A stretch of DNA of 10,056 bases from Bacillota bacterium (GTDB taxonomy: Bacteria > Bacillota > Clostridia > Lachnospirales > Bianqueaceae), in NCBI GenBank assembly GCA_017467985.1, contig JAFUJY010000238.1, positions 1 to 10,056 on the forward strand, given 5' to 3'. The notes beneath the pieces were generated by a model. That model searched no databases. It saw only the letters and a list, made by a program, of their open reading frames with translations, and was not told the DNA's origin. The position numbers were made by a program, and so were the translations under genes. This document shows positions 1 to 7,299 of this stretch, in pieces; position 1 is the first letter of the stretch, and each line of letters begins with the position of its first letter.

Positions 1-934
1 ACTCCGCCGGCCATCGCCCTGCGGGACGCACATCCAGCAGATATCTTGCTCCACGATGCAGACGGTCGAATGTATCTCCTGTGATCTCAATCCCCAGCTC
101 GTGGGCAATGGCAGGAAGATGCAGCAGACAATTGGTACTGCCGGAGATGGCCGCATGCACCAAAATGGCGTTCTCAAAACTCTCCAGAGTAACGATTTTG
201 CTGGGCTTCATTTCCGGTAGGTAAGCCAGTTCCACCGCCCTCTGCCCTGCTTCATAAGCGAACTTTAACAGATCCGGACTGGCAGCCGGCATCAAAGCAC
301 TGCCCGGCAGCGCCAACCCCAGAGCCTCCGCCATAATCTGCATAGTGGAGGCCGTTCCGATAAAAGAACAGGCTCCGCAGCTGGGACAGGCATTGCACTT
401 GGCCCAGTTCAGCTTTTCTTCGTCAATCTCCCCCCGCTGGAACTTGGCACTGTACATACCCAGCTGTTCCAGTGTAAGCATATCCGGACCCGCATTCATG
501 GTACCTCCCGGCACAAAAATGGACGGAATATCCACCCGCATCATGCCCATCAAGTTCCCGGGCACACCTTTATCACAGCTGGACAAATATACCGCACCAT
601 CAAAAGGTGTGGCATTGGCATGGATCTCAATCATACCGGCAATCATTTCCCGGCTGACCAGACTGAAATTAATGCCATCCGTTCCTTGGCTCTCGCCATC
701 ACAAATATCTGTACAAAAATATCTGGCACCATGACCGCCTGCATGGGCGATGCCTCGGCGCACCTCTTCCACTAACTGATTCAGATGGCCACTGCCGGGA
801 TGGGAATCACCATAGGTGCTCTCGATCATAATCTGGGGCTTTGCCAGATCCTCCGGCTTCCAACCGGTACCAATCCGCAGGGGATCCAGTTCCGGTGCCA
901 ACTGACGCATCTTTTGACTAGTTAAACAACTCAT
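1..934 (-). CDS. IlvD/Edd-family dehydratase, 3' end beyond the window
   Basis: Iron-sulfur dehydratase of the dihydroxy-acid / sugar-acid family, which removes water from a 2,3-dihydroxy acid to give a 2-keto acid in the cytoplasm. I read 311 codons, roughly the N-terminal half of a usual 550-600 residue protein. Visible motifs are CDG at 78-80, SCDKGVPGNLM at about 119-129, FVPGG at about 140, the cysteine cluster CNACPSCGAC at 180-189, and HAAISGSTN followed by HLPAIAHE nearer the window edge. At residues 46-47 there is Pro-Gly where [2Fe-2S] members carry Pro-Cys; Pro-Gly is what I recall for the [4Fe-4S] type such as E. coli IlvD. The ATG overlaps the stop of the pseudouridine synthase gene as ATGA, so translation is probably coupled; GGGA and GAAGG just upstream form only a weak binding site. 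With a GH2 enzyme and a sugar kinase nearby, a sugar-acid substrate (for example a pentonate) is as likely as branched-chain amino acid synthesis. Family is certain, substrate is not. Confidence 0.93.
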   Translation of the reverse strand, partial: MSCLTSQKMRQLAPELDPLRIGTGWKPEDLAKPQIMIESTYGDSHPGSGHLNQLVEEVRRGIAHAGGHGARYFCTDICDGESQGTDGINFSLVSREMIAGMIEIHANATPFDGAVYLSSCDKGVPGNLMGMMRVDIPSIFVPGGTMNAGPDMLTLEQLGMYSAKFQRGEIDEEKLNWAKCNACPSCGACSFIGTASTMQIMAEALGLALPGSALMPAASPDLLKFAYEAGQRAVELAYLPEMKPSKIVTLESFENAILVHAAISGSTNCLLHLPAIAHELGIEITGDTFDRLHRGARYLLDVRPAGRWPAE

Positions 935-1668
935 ACCTTCATCCCGGACGCTTTTTTCAGCGCCAACACTTCTTCTTCCGTCAATCTTCTGAAGCGACCC
1001 TCTGCCACATCTCCCAACTCTAGTGTCCCCATCGCCACACGACGCAGACGCATAACCGGATGCCCTACAGCACGGGCCATTCGGCGCACCTGATGATTCT
1101 TCCCTTCAAACAGTGTGAACTCCACCCGGCTGCTATTTTCGCTGCCTTCAATCACGCGGACCTTGGCAGGCTTGGTTTTATAACCGTCATCCAGACGAAC
1201 GCCCCGCTCCAATCGGGAAATGGCTTCACTGTCGGGTCTCCCTTTCAAAATAGCCTCATAGGTACGGGGAATATGATGCTTGGGATGGGTCAAATGAAAT
1301 GCCAGATCCCCATCGTTGGTCAGCAGCAAAAGACCGGTGGTCTGGTAATCAAGACGCCCCACCGGGTACAGCCGCAGGCCCGGAATTTTTACCAGATCAC
1401 ACACATCCGGCCGATTAAACTGATCCCGGCTGGTAGTCACATAGCCCGCCGGCTTATTCAGCAACACGGTCACCAGTTCTGTCTCCGGCTGAATGCGCTT
1501 ACCACGAAATTCCACCACATCCCGATCTGGGTCCACCTTGGTTCCCAGCTCCATCACAACCTCCCCGTTGACCTTCACCTGGCCATGGGCAATCCATTCT
1601 TCACACTTTCTACGGGAACCCACGCCCGCCTCTGCCATGTACTTCTGCAGTCTGACCAATTCTCCCAT
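931..1668 (-). CDS. rluB: 23S rRNA pseudouridine synthase, RluB/RsuA family
   Basis: Isomerises a uridine of ribosomal RNA to pseudouridine in the cytoplasm; RluB of E. coli acts on 23S U2605. Counting from the upstream ATG at 1677, an S4 RNA-binding domain covers residues 7-55 (LQKYMAEAGVGSRR, then GQVKVNG). The catalytic domain follows, with LNKPAGYVTT at 73-82 and the signature GRLDYQTTGLLLLTNDG at 107-123, which contains the catalytic aspartate 110. Later come FEGKNHQVRRM and VMRLRRVAMG. I prefer the start at 1668 (245 residues): AGGAAGG ends 10 nt before this ATG but only one base before the ATG at 1677. That binding site overlaps the TAG stop of the upstream carboxypeptidase gene, so the two are likely coupled. 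A carboxypeptidase followed by rluB is conserved in Firmicutes, though in Bacillus spmA and spmB lie between them and here they do not. RluB is favoured over RsuA from context. Confidence 0.93.
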   Translation of the reverse strand: MGELVRLQKYMAEAGVGSRRKCEEWIAHGQVKVNGEVVMELGTKVDPDRDVVEFRGKRIQPETELVTVLLNKPAGYVTTSRDQFNRPDVCDLVKIPGLRLYPVGRLDYQTTGLLLLTNDGDLAFHLTHPKHHIPRTYEAILKGRPDSEAISRLERGVRLDDGYKTKPAKVRVIEGSENSSRVEFTLFEGKNHQVRRMARAVGHPVMRLRRVAMGTLELGDVAEGRFRRLTEEEVLALKKASGMKV

Positions 1669-1683
1669 TGCAGTCATTCCTTC

Positions 1684-2826
1684 CTAAATATATGTATAGT
1701 AATATAGTAGTTTCTTCCAATAATATTGTAAATTCCGGATGGCGCAGTCCTGGTCCGCCAAGACCTCCAGCACCGCCACCGGCGTGTCGTTCACCAACAC
1801 CGTCACCGCTCCCACCAAGTCACCCTTACGAATGGGCGCCTGTAAACTGTAGGGTAGGTCACAGATCAACTCCACCTGGTCCTCTTCCGTCACAAAATAC
1901 GAAAAATCCTGACTCACATGGGCGTTGACATAGTCCACTGTACCGCCCGCCACCTCAATCATCTCTTCCACCGGTGTCCCGGCGCTGACAATCTGTTCAA
2001 AAGCGAAGTTCTCAAACCCCAGATCCAGCAGCTTTGCCGCATCAGCTACTCGGTATTTAGAATGGGGTGGCCAGCCGGAAGCCAGCACCACTGCAATTAG
2101 CTCCACTCCGTCCCGCTGGGCAGACGTGACCAGACAAAGACCCGCTTCGTTAGTATACCCAGTCTTTCCTCCGGTGGTCCCAACATATGAACCCAGCATG
2201 GGATTATGATTGTGGACAGTCACACTACGGCTGTTACCATCCTCCGTGCGGATGGTATAGCTCTGGGTATTGATGATCTGCCGAAATTCTTCATTTTCCA
2301 TGGCGTAGGCCATAATCCGCGCTAAGTCCGCCGCCGTGGTGTAATGCCCTTGGGCATCCAGTCCATTGGGCGTCTTGAACTGGGTATGCATGGCACCGAT
2401 CTCCCTGGCCTTTTGGGTCATCAACTCACAAAAGGCCGCCACCGACCCACTGATATGCTCTGCAATGACCACCGCCGTATCGTTCCAGGACTCCAGCATC
2501 ATGGCGTAGTACAGATCCTGCATACGGTATTGTTCCCCAGCCCGCATATCCATATGCACTTCCGGCTGCTTGGCCGCCAGTTCGCTGACTGTAGCCAACT
2601 CCTCACCGCAATCCGCCTCCAGGGCCACAATCAAGGTCATCACCTTCGTCGTACTGGCCATGGGCCGCTGCTCATAAGCGTTCTTTTCGTATAAGATCCG
2701 CCCCGTAGAAGCTTCCATCACCACCGCCGACAGCGCATTCAGCGACAAATCCGGCAGTGCTACCACCCTGGGGGTCTGCACCACCACTAAAAGCAGGCAT
2801 AACGCCGCGCCAATCCATTTTTTCAC
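1684..2826 (-). CDS. D-alanyl-D-alanine carboxypeptidase, peptidase family S11 (DacB/DacF type)
   Basis: Low-molecular-weight penicillin-binding protein that removes the terminal D-alanine from peptidoglycan stem peptides outside the cell. Residues 1-23 form a signal peptide: Lys-Lys, a hydrophobic core, then a likely cut after VVA. All three active-site motifs are present: STTK at 58-61 with nucleophile Ser58 and Lys61, S-W-N at 113-115, and KTG at 221-223. After the catalytic domain, residues from about 275 look like the beta-rich PBP5 C-terminal domain. The last residues (YYWKKLLYYYTYI) are aromatic and basic, as in an amphipathic membrane-binding helix. The start codon is GTG (GTG AAA AAA TGG). 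Its ribosome binding site GGGAAGGG, 7 nt upstream, lies inside one arm of a strong hairpin, so translation may be restrained. The length of 380 residues is normal. In Bacillus dacB sits between scpB and rluB, which supports equivalence, but DacF-type proteins look alike, so no symbol is given. Confidence 0.95.
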   Translation of the reverse strand: MKKWIGAALCLLLVVVQTPRVVALPDLSLNALSAVVMEASTGRILYEKNAYEQRPMASTTKVMTLIVALEADCGEELATVSELAAKQPEVHMDMRAGEQYRMQDLYYAMMLESWNDTAVVIAEHISGSVAAFCELMTQKAREIGAMHTQFKTPNGLDAQGHYTTAADLARIMAYAMENEEFRQIINTQSYTIRTEDGNSRSVTVHNHNPMLGSYVGTTGGKTGYTNEAGLCLVTSAQRDGVELIAVVLASGWPPHSKYRVADAAKLLDLGFENFAFEQIVSAGTPVEEMIEVAGGTVDYVNAHVSQDFSYFVTEEDQVELICDLPYSLQAPIRKGDLVGAVTVLVNDTPVAVLEVLADQDCAIRNLQYYWKKLLYYYTYI

Positions 2827-2831
2827 AATAC

Positions 2832-2873
2832 TGCCCTTCCCATAGTCCTTTAATGCAGTCTATGAGAAGGGCA
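2832..2873 (-). promoter_or_regulatory. RNA hairpin burying the ribosome binding site of the carboxypeptidase gene
   Basis: The arms at 2832-2845 and 2860-2873 are complementary over 14 bp. In the leftward RNA the single deviation is a U-G wobble, and the loop is 14 nt. The downstream arm contains GGGAAGGG, the only good ribosome binding site for the GTG start at 2826. No U-run follows on either strand, so this is not a standard intrinsic terminator. It may lower translation of the carboxypeptidase, protect the 3' end of the kinase message, or be an RNase processing site. The pairing is seen directly; the function is inferred. Confidence 0.7.
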
Positions 2874-2879
2874 CAAAGC

Positions 2880-4349
2880 TTATTCCATATGCTGAAAAAC
2901 TTCCTTCAGGGCAGGATAAATCTGCTTAAAGGTCTGATAACGAGCCTCATACTTGGCAGTCAGCTCAGCATCCGGTTCCTCAGTATCAATGACATGGATC
3001 AGCTTAGCACAAGCTTCCTCCACAGAGGCATATTCGCCGCAGGCCACCGCCGCCAAAATCGCACCGCCGTAACCAGGACCTTCTTCACAAGCCGGAATGT
3101 CCACCGGAATGCCCAAGACATTGGCCATAATCTTGCGCCACAGGGGACTCTTAGCACCGCCGCCGCAGATCTTGGTACGCTCAATCTTGATGCCCAGGGC
3201 CTTGGCCACTTCAAAGGAATCACGCAGAGCGAAGGTTACACCCTCCAATACTGCCTGAGTCATATCCGCACGGGTATTGTCCATGGTCAGACCGGTAAAA
3301 GTACCTCTTGCCTTAGGATCATTATGAGGAGAACGCTCACCCATCAGATACGGCAGGAAATACACATGATTTTCACCCAGCTTGGTGATATCCGCCTGCT
3401 CCGCAGCATAATCCTTGGTGCCGATAATGTCATCCATCCACCACTTGTTACAGGAAGCGGCGCTCAGCATGCAGCCCATCAGATGGAACTTGCCATCCGC
3501 ATGGTCAAAGGCATGCAGAGCATTATGGCTGTCCACACCAAAATTCTTGCTGGAAATAAAGATGGTTCCGGAAGTACCCAGAGAAATATTACACTGGCCA
3601 TCGCCAACAGTACCGGTACCCACTGCAGCCGCAGCATTATCACCCGCACCTGCAGCAACCACTACATGATCAGACAGGCCCAGTTCCTTGGCAATCTCAG
3701 CCTTTACAACGCCCACCTTCTCATAACTTTCGTACAGATCCGGCAGCTGCTCACGAGTCACACCACAGATCTCCATCATTTCCTTGGACCAGCACTTATG
3801 CTCCACATCCAGCAGCAGCATACCGGAGGCATCGGAATAATCGGTGCAGTGTACGCCGGTCAGCATGTAGGCCAGATAATCCTTGGGCAGCATAATCTTG
3901 GCAATCTTGGCAAACTTCTCCGGCTCATTATTGCGCATCCACAAAATCTTGGGAGCGGTAAAACCAGCAAATGCGATGTTAGCAGTATACTTGGACAGAG
4001 TTTCCTTACCAATCTCGTTGTTCAAATAATCGGTCTCAGCGGTGGTACGGCCATCGTTCCACAAAATCGCAGGGCGAATCACCTGGTCCTGATCATCCAG
4101 TACAACCAGACCATGCATCTGACCGCCAAAGCTGATACCGGCCACCTGAGACGCATCCACGCCCTCCAGCAGCTCCTTCATTCCTTCCATCACACCGGTC
4201 CACCAGTCTTCCGGCTTCTGCTCAGACCAACCGGGATTGGGGAAATACAGCGGATACTCCTTGGAAGCCATCTTTACAATGGTGCCGTCCCCCTGCATCA
4301 TGACCAACTTAACCGCCGATGTTCCTAAATCAATACCTACATACAACAT
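2880..4349 (-). CDS. xylB: Xylulokinase-type FGGY carbohydrate kinase
   Basis: ATP-dependent kinase expected to phosphorylate D-xylulose to xylulose 5-phosphate, feeding the pentose phosphate pathway in the cytoplasm. Counting from the upstream GTG at 4358, the phosphate-binding segment GIDLGTS lies at 8-14 and GWSEQKPEDWW at 43-53. GQMHGLVVLDD lies at 79-89 and is typical of xylulokinases. Further on are ILWNDGRT at 98-105, GAGDNAAA at 237-244 with the expected catalytic base Asp240, SLGTSGT after that, and a C-terminal ICGGGAKSPLWRKIMANV nucleotide-binding segment. I place the start at the ATG at 4349 (489 residues), because AGAAGGAG sits 10 nt upstream and the protein then begins directly before the first strand. 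A GTG at 4358 would overlap the upstream stop as GTGA but lies only one base from the binding site. Length is normal. No xylose isomerase is in the window, so the source of the pentulose is unknown; another pentulose substrate is possible. Confidence 0.92.
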   Translation of the reverse strand: MLYVGIDLGTSAVKLVMMQGDGTIVKMASKEYPLYFPNPGWSEQKPEDWWTGVMEGMKELLEGVDASQVAGISFGGQMHGLVVLDDQDQVIRPAILWNDGRTTAETDYLNNEIGKETLSKYTANIAFAGFTAPKILWMRNNEPEKFAKIAKIMLPKDYLAYMLTGVHCTDYSDASGMLLLDVEHKCWSKEMMEICGVTREQLPDLYESYEKVGVVKAEIAKELGLSDHVVVAAGAGDNAAAAVGTGTVGDGQCNISLGTSGTIFISSKNFGVDSHNALHAFDHADGKFHLMGCMLSAASCNKWWMDDIIGTKDYAAEQADITKLGENHVYFLPYLMGERSPHNDPKARGTFTGLTMDNTRADMTQAVLEGVTFALRDSFEVAKALGIKIERTKICGGGAKSPLWRKIMANVLGIPVDIPACEEGPGYGGAILAAVACGEYASVEEACAKLIHVIDTEEPDAELTAKYEARYQTFKQIYPALKEVFQHME

Positions 4350-4354
4350 TCTCG

Positions 4355-6625
4355 TCACGCTCCTTCTATAATAATTGTGATTCTTGCGCTATACATTCCG
4401 TCCGCAAAGGCGCTAAGCACCACGCGGCCCGGTGTTCCGTCCAGGCGGATCAAAGCACTGGCCTTGCCCCGATACATATGTACCCGGTCGGAATTATAGG
4501 GCTCATTGCTCATCAGGTTCCCGTGATCCACCGCCATAATCTGTGCGGGCCCTTCTACCTTAAACCGTACTTCACTGCTTTCCCGGAAATAAGGATTTCC
4601 CTCCTCATCCGCTGCCTCCACGGTAATCAGCTTTTCATAGCCCTCCTGGGCGGGCAAAGTGATGGTATCCTGGGCAAACTGCAGCTTGACTGCCGGGCCG
4701 GGGGTCTTAACCCTATGAGTACATACTTCTTTTCCGTCTCGAATGCCCACAACCTCAATCACCCCAGCCTGCCAGGGAATATATCCTGTAACCATGCCCT
4801 TTTCCGGTTTGGTCACATAATATCGCTTTTTATTTAAGTATACTGCTACTTCATCACAGTTGGTGGCAATCATATAAGGGATCACAACCCGGTGGAACTG
4901 GGGGAAATGCCAGTGCTCCACATACTGGGGCGCATCCCAGTGCTCCTTCACATTATCGTCGCAGATGCTGTAGTCCATTACAGAAAAATGTACCATGGGT
5001 TCTTCTGTCCACAGACTCTTCAGCGCATAGAACATGGGCTTTTTCACGCCATTGGTCCGAATAGGCGCCCCGCACCAGCCCTTGGAGGGGAACTTTCCCG
5101 CCTCTCCCAGATAATCAAATGCAGTCCAGATCATGCTGCCCATCACATAGGAATACTCCATGGGCACCAGGGACGGATTATGCTGGGTATAATTTTGCAG
5201 CTGATTGTAATCTCCCATAAAGTACTGGTACACCTCGGTACCCAGAATCAGCTTGTCCGGAATGGCCTCGTGAATCGCCTCATACCACTGCTCCTGATAA
5301 TTACAGGAGATAAAATCCACATAATCGGCGATACGGCGGATACGCTCCACCTTCTCATCCATGTCGTAGATCTCCCGATCATCGATCTCATCCACAAACT
5401 TCTGAATATCCTTTACCTTAGAGGCATCGATATTGCTTTCCCGCTTGAAATGAGGATTCATGGCGTAGGATACGGGACGAGTGGGATCCAGTACCCGGGC
5501 ATACTCGGTTAACTCTTTCATAATCCCAATCATGGACTCCTGCCCCTGGTTCTCCACTTCGTTACCCACACCCCAGAAAATAATACTGGGACGATTGCGA
5601 TCCCGCTTGATCATGGCTTCCACATCTTTTTGCCATTCGGTCTCGTAATATCGGGCATATAGGCCGCTCTTCCACTTATCAAAGCACTCTTCGTACACGT
5701 AAAAGCCCATCTCGTCGCACAGATCCAAAAACTCTCGGCTGTACACATGGTGGGCGGGACGAATGGCGTTGCAGCCCATTTCTTTTAGGATTTCCAGGCG
5801 CTCTTGCCACAGTTCCTTCCTGGCGGCAATGCCCCTGCAGGCAAAATCCTGATGCACGCAGATCCCCTTTAAGATGGTATGCTGACCGTTGACGAACAGA
5901 CCCTCATTGGGCCGCAGTTCCACACTGCGAAAACCAATCTTCAGCGTAATCGTGTCGGTTACCCGCTCACCATCCAGCAAATCCAGCTGCAGATCGTACA
6001 AATAGGGATCCTCCGCAGACCACAGATGCACGTTATCTACCTGCATGGTCATTTTGCCGTCGTCGCTGGCTGCCTCCTGCCCGGCGATGGTTGCCCGTAC
6101 CTGAGCTACAAGCCCGGTATCAATCTGCAGTTGACCATCACTCTTGGCCTGGATGACAATTTCTTCTTCAACGAAATGCTTATCCTCCAGTTCCAGCCAC
6201 TTCACTGTACGGTAGATACCCGCACCGCTGTACCAGCGGTCCTTCTGGGGAGTACTGGCATCCACCTTAATCAGAATCTGATTTTTTCCTTCTATTATAT
6301 ATGGGGTTACATTCAGCCGAAAACTGCTGTAGGCATACTTGCGGCCGCCGGCCTCCTGACCATTCACCCAAATGGTGCTGTTCTCCCCGATACCGCCAAA
6401 GTCCAGATAATACTGATATCCTTTTTGGATTTTCACATCCAGTGTGGTGCGATACCAACCCACATTGCAGTATTTGCGGTAACCCTGATTGGCACCAAAA
6501 TCCATCTTAGGATCCATGGGAGCCTCAATCCCCCAGTCATGGGGCAAGATCACCGGTTGGAAATGTTCCCGCTGATCCAGCGCAAACTCCCATCCGTTCA
6601 TGATTTCTTTTTCTATTCTGGGCAT
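4355..6625 (-). CDS. Glycoside hydrolase family 2, beta-galactosidase-like
   Basis: Retaining exo-glycosidase; the family mostly removes terminal beta-galactose, with some members acting on other sugars. There is no signal peptide, so it should be cytoplasmic and act on imported oligosaccharides. Numbered from the TTG at 6631, a jelly-roll sugar-binding domain spans about 1-155 (LPHDWGIEAP, NVGWYRTTLDV, SGAGIYRTVKW). An Ig-like domain follows to about 245, then a TIM barrel to about 550 beginning with LKGICVHQD. The proposed acid/base is Glu358 in FWGVGNEVE and the proposed nucleophile Glu466 in LILGTEVYQ. MIWTAFDYLGEAG lies at 500-512, and C-terminal beta-sandwich domains fill 560-758. The ATG at 6625 (756 residues) is the likely start: GAGGAGGG lies about 6 nt upstream, whereas the TTG directly abuts it. 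It begins 2 nt after the scpB stop, so it should share that transcript. The neighbouring xylulokinase leaves open a pentose-releasing activity; only the family is certain. Confidence 0.92.
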   Translation of the reverse strand: MPRIEKEIMNGWEFALDQREHFQPVILPHDWGIEAPMDPKMDFGANQGYRKYCNVGWYRTTLDVKIQKGYQYYLDFGGIGENSTIWVNGQEAGGRKYAYSSFRLNVTPYIIEGKNQILIKVDASTPQKDRWYSGAGIYRTVKWLELEDKHFVEEEIVIQAKSDGQLQIDTGLVAQVRATIAGQEAASDDGKMTMQVDNVHLWSAEDPYLYDLQLDLLDGERVTDTITLKIGFRSVELRPNEGLFVNGQHTILKGICVHQDFACRGIAARKELWQERLEILKEMGCNAIRPAHHVYSREFLDLCDEMGFYVYEECFDKWKSGLYARYYETEWQKDVEAMIKRDRNRPSIIFWGVGNEVENQGQESMIGIMKELTEYARVLDPTRPVSYAMNPHFKRESNIDASKVKDIQKFVDEIDDREIYDMDEKVERIRRIADYVDFISCNYQEQWYEAIHEAIPDKLILGTEVYQYFMGDYNQLQNYTQHNPSLVPMEYSYVMGSMIWTAFDYLGEAGKFPSKGWCGAPIRTNGVKKPMFYALKSLWTEEPMVHFSVMDYSICDDNVKEHWDAPQYVEHWHFPQFHRVVIPYMIATNCDEVAVYLNKKRYYVTKPEKGMVTGYIPWQAGVIEVVGIRDGKEVCTHRVKTPGPAVKLQFAQDTITLPAQEGYEKLITVEAADEEGNPYFRESSEVRFKVEGPAQIMAVDHGNLMSNEPYNSDRVHMYRGKASALIRLDGTPGRVVLSAFADGMYSARITIIIEGA

Positions 6626-6627
6626 TA

Positions 6628-7299
6628 TCAACCCTCCTCAGATTCTTCCAAAATCTCCAAATCTGCTAAATCCATCTGACCCACACCATGCTCCACCGCA
6701 TCTGCCGCAGCTTCCTTCAAGTGGGGCATCTGTTCCAAACTCTCCAGCCCAAAGAACTTTAAGAATTCTTCGGTGGTGCCGAATTGAATGGGACGGCCCG
6801 GTGCCTTCAGACGGCCCTTTTCTTCGATTAAGCCGTACTCCACCAAACGATTTACGATGGCATCGGAACGAACGCCACGAATCTCTTCGATCTCCATTTT
6901 GGTCACCGGCTGCCTGTAAGCGATGATGGCCAAAGTTTCCATCTGGGTATCGGTCATGTTGATGGAAGCGGCTGCCGCCTTAAACAACTGACCGATAAAG
7001 GGATAATAGTCGGGGCGACTGCTCATCTGATAGGAATTGCCTACCCGAAGAATCCGAATGCCCCGCATATCTGCGTCATATTTTGCCGCCAGCTGCTCAA
7101 TCACTTCTTGTGCCGACCGCTGATCCAAGCCCAGCGTCTTCGCAATGTGTACCAAGGCAACACTGTCCCCTGCGGAGAAGAGCAAAGCTTCTGCCACTTG
7201 CTCCAATTTATCCTGGGGGACCTGTACTGTCTCCTGCGCCTCATGCACTGGCGGCTCATTCTTTTTTTGGTTCTGATTCTCCTGAATTTCCTGGCTCAT
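6628..7299 (-). CDS. scpB: Segregation and condensation protein B
   Basis: Winged-helix (kite) subunit of the bacterial Smc-ScpAB condensin; a dimer binds ScpA and helps organise and segregate the chromosome. Two winged-helix domains are visible, about residues 31-105 (KLEQVAEALLFSAGD) and 115-190. The second carries the family signature: ETLAIIAYRQPVTKMEIEEI at 121-140, RGVRSDAIVNRLVEYGLIEE, then GRPIQFGTTEEFLKFFGL at 168-184. The first 30 residues are a charged, glutamine-rich extension that looks disordered, and the last 30 are acidic. The ATG lies inside the end of scpA, giving a 44-nt overlap, so translation is probably coupled; GAGAGGG 8 nt upstream and a nearer AGGAAG can serve as binding site. 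At 223 residues it is slightly longer than the usual 190-200. Confidence 0.95.
   Translation of the reverse strand: MSQEIQENQNQKKNEPPVHEAQETVQVPQDKLEQVAEALLFSAGDSVALVHIAKTLGLDQRSAQEVIEQLAAKYDADMRGIRILRVGNSYQMSSRPDYYPFIGQLFKAAAASINMTDTQMETLAIIAYRQPVTKMEIEEIRGVRSDAIVNRLVEYGLIEEKGRLKAPGRPIQFGTTEEFLKFFGLESLEQMPHLKEAAADAVEHGVGQMDLADLEILEESEEG

Noticed and set aside
345..734. Plus-strand 129-codon frame
   Set aside because: It is antisense to the dehydratase gene, whose minus-strand frame is open from 934 to the window edge and carries the family motifs.
2832..2873. Intrinsic terminator between the kinase and carboxypeptidase genes
   Set aside because: The stem is strong but no U-run follows on either strand, so a translational or processing role fits better.
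2757..4328. A 523-codon open frame on the plus strand opposite the xylulokinase gene
   Set aside because: It mirrors a complete, well-conserved kinase. Its translation is rich in His, Gln and Leu with no recognisable motif, and no credible ribosome binding site was seen.
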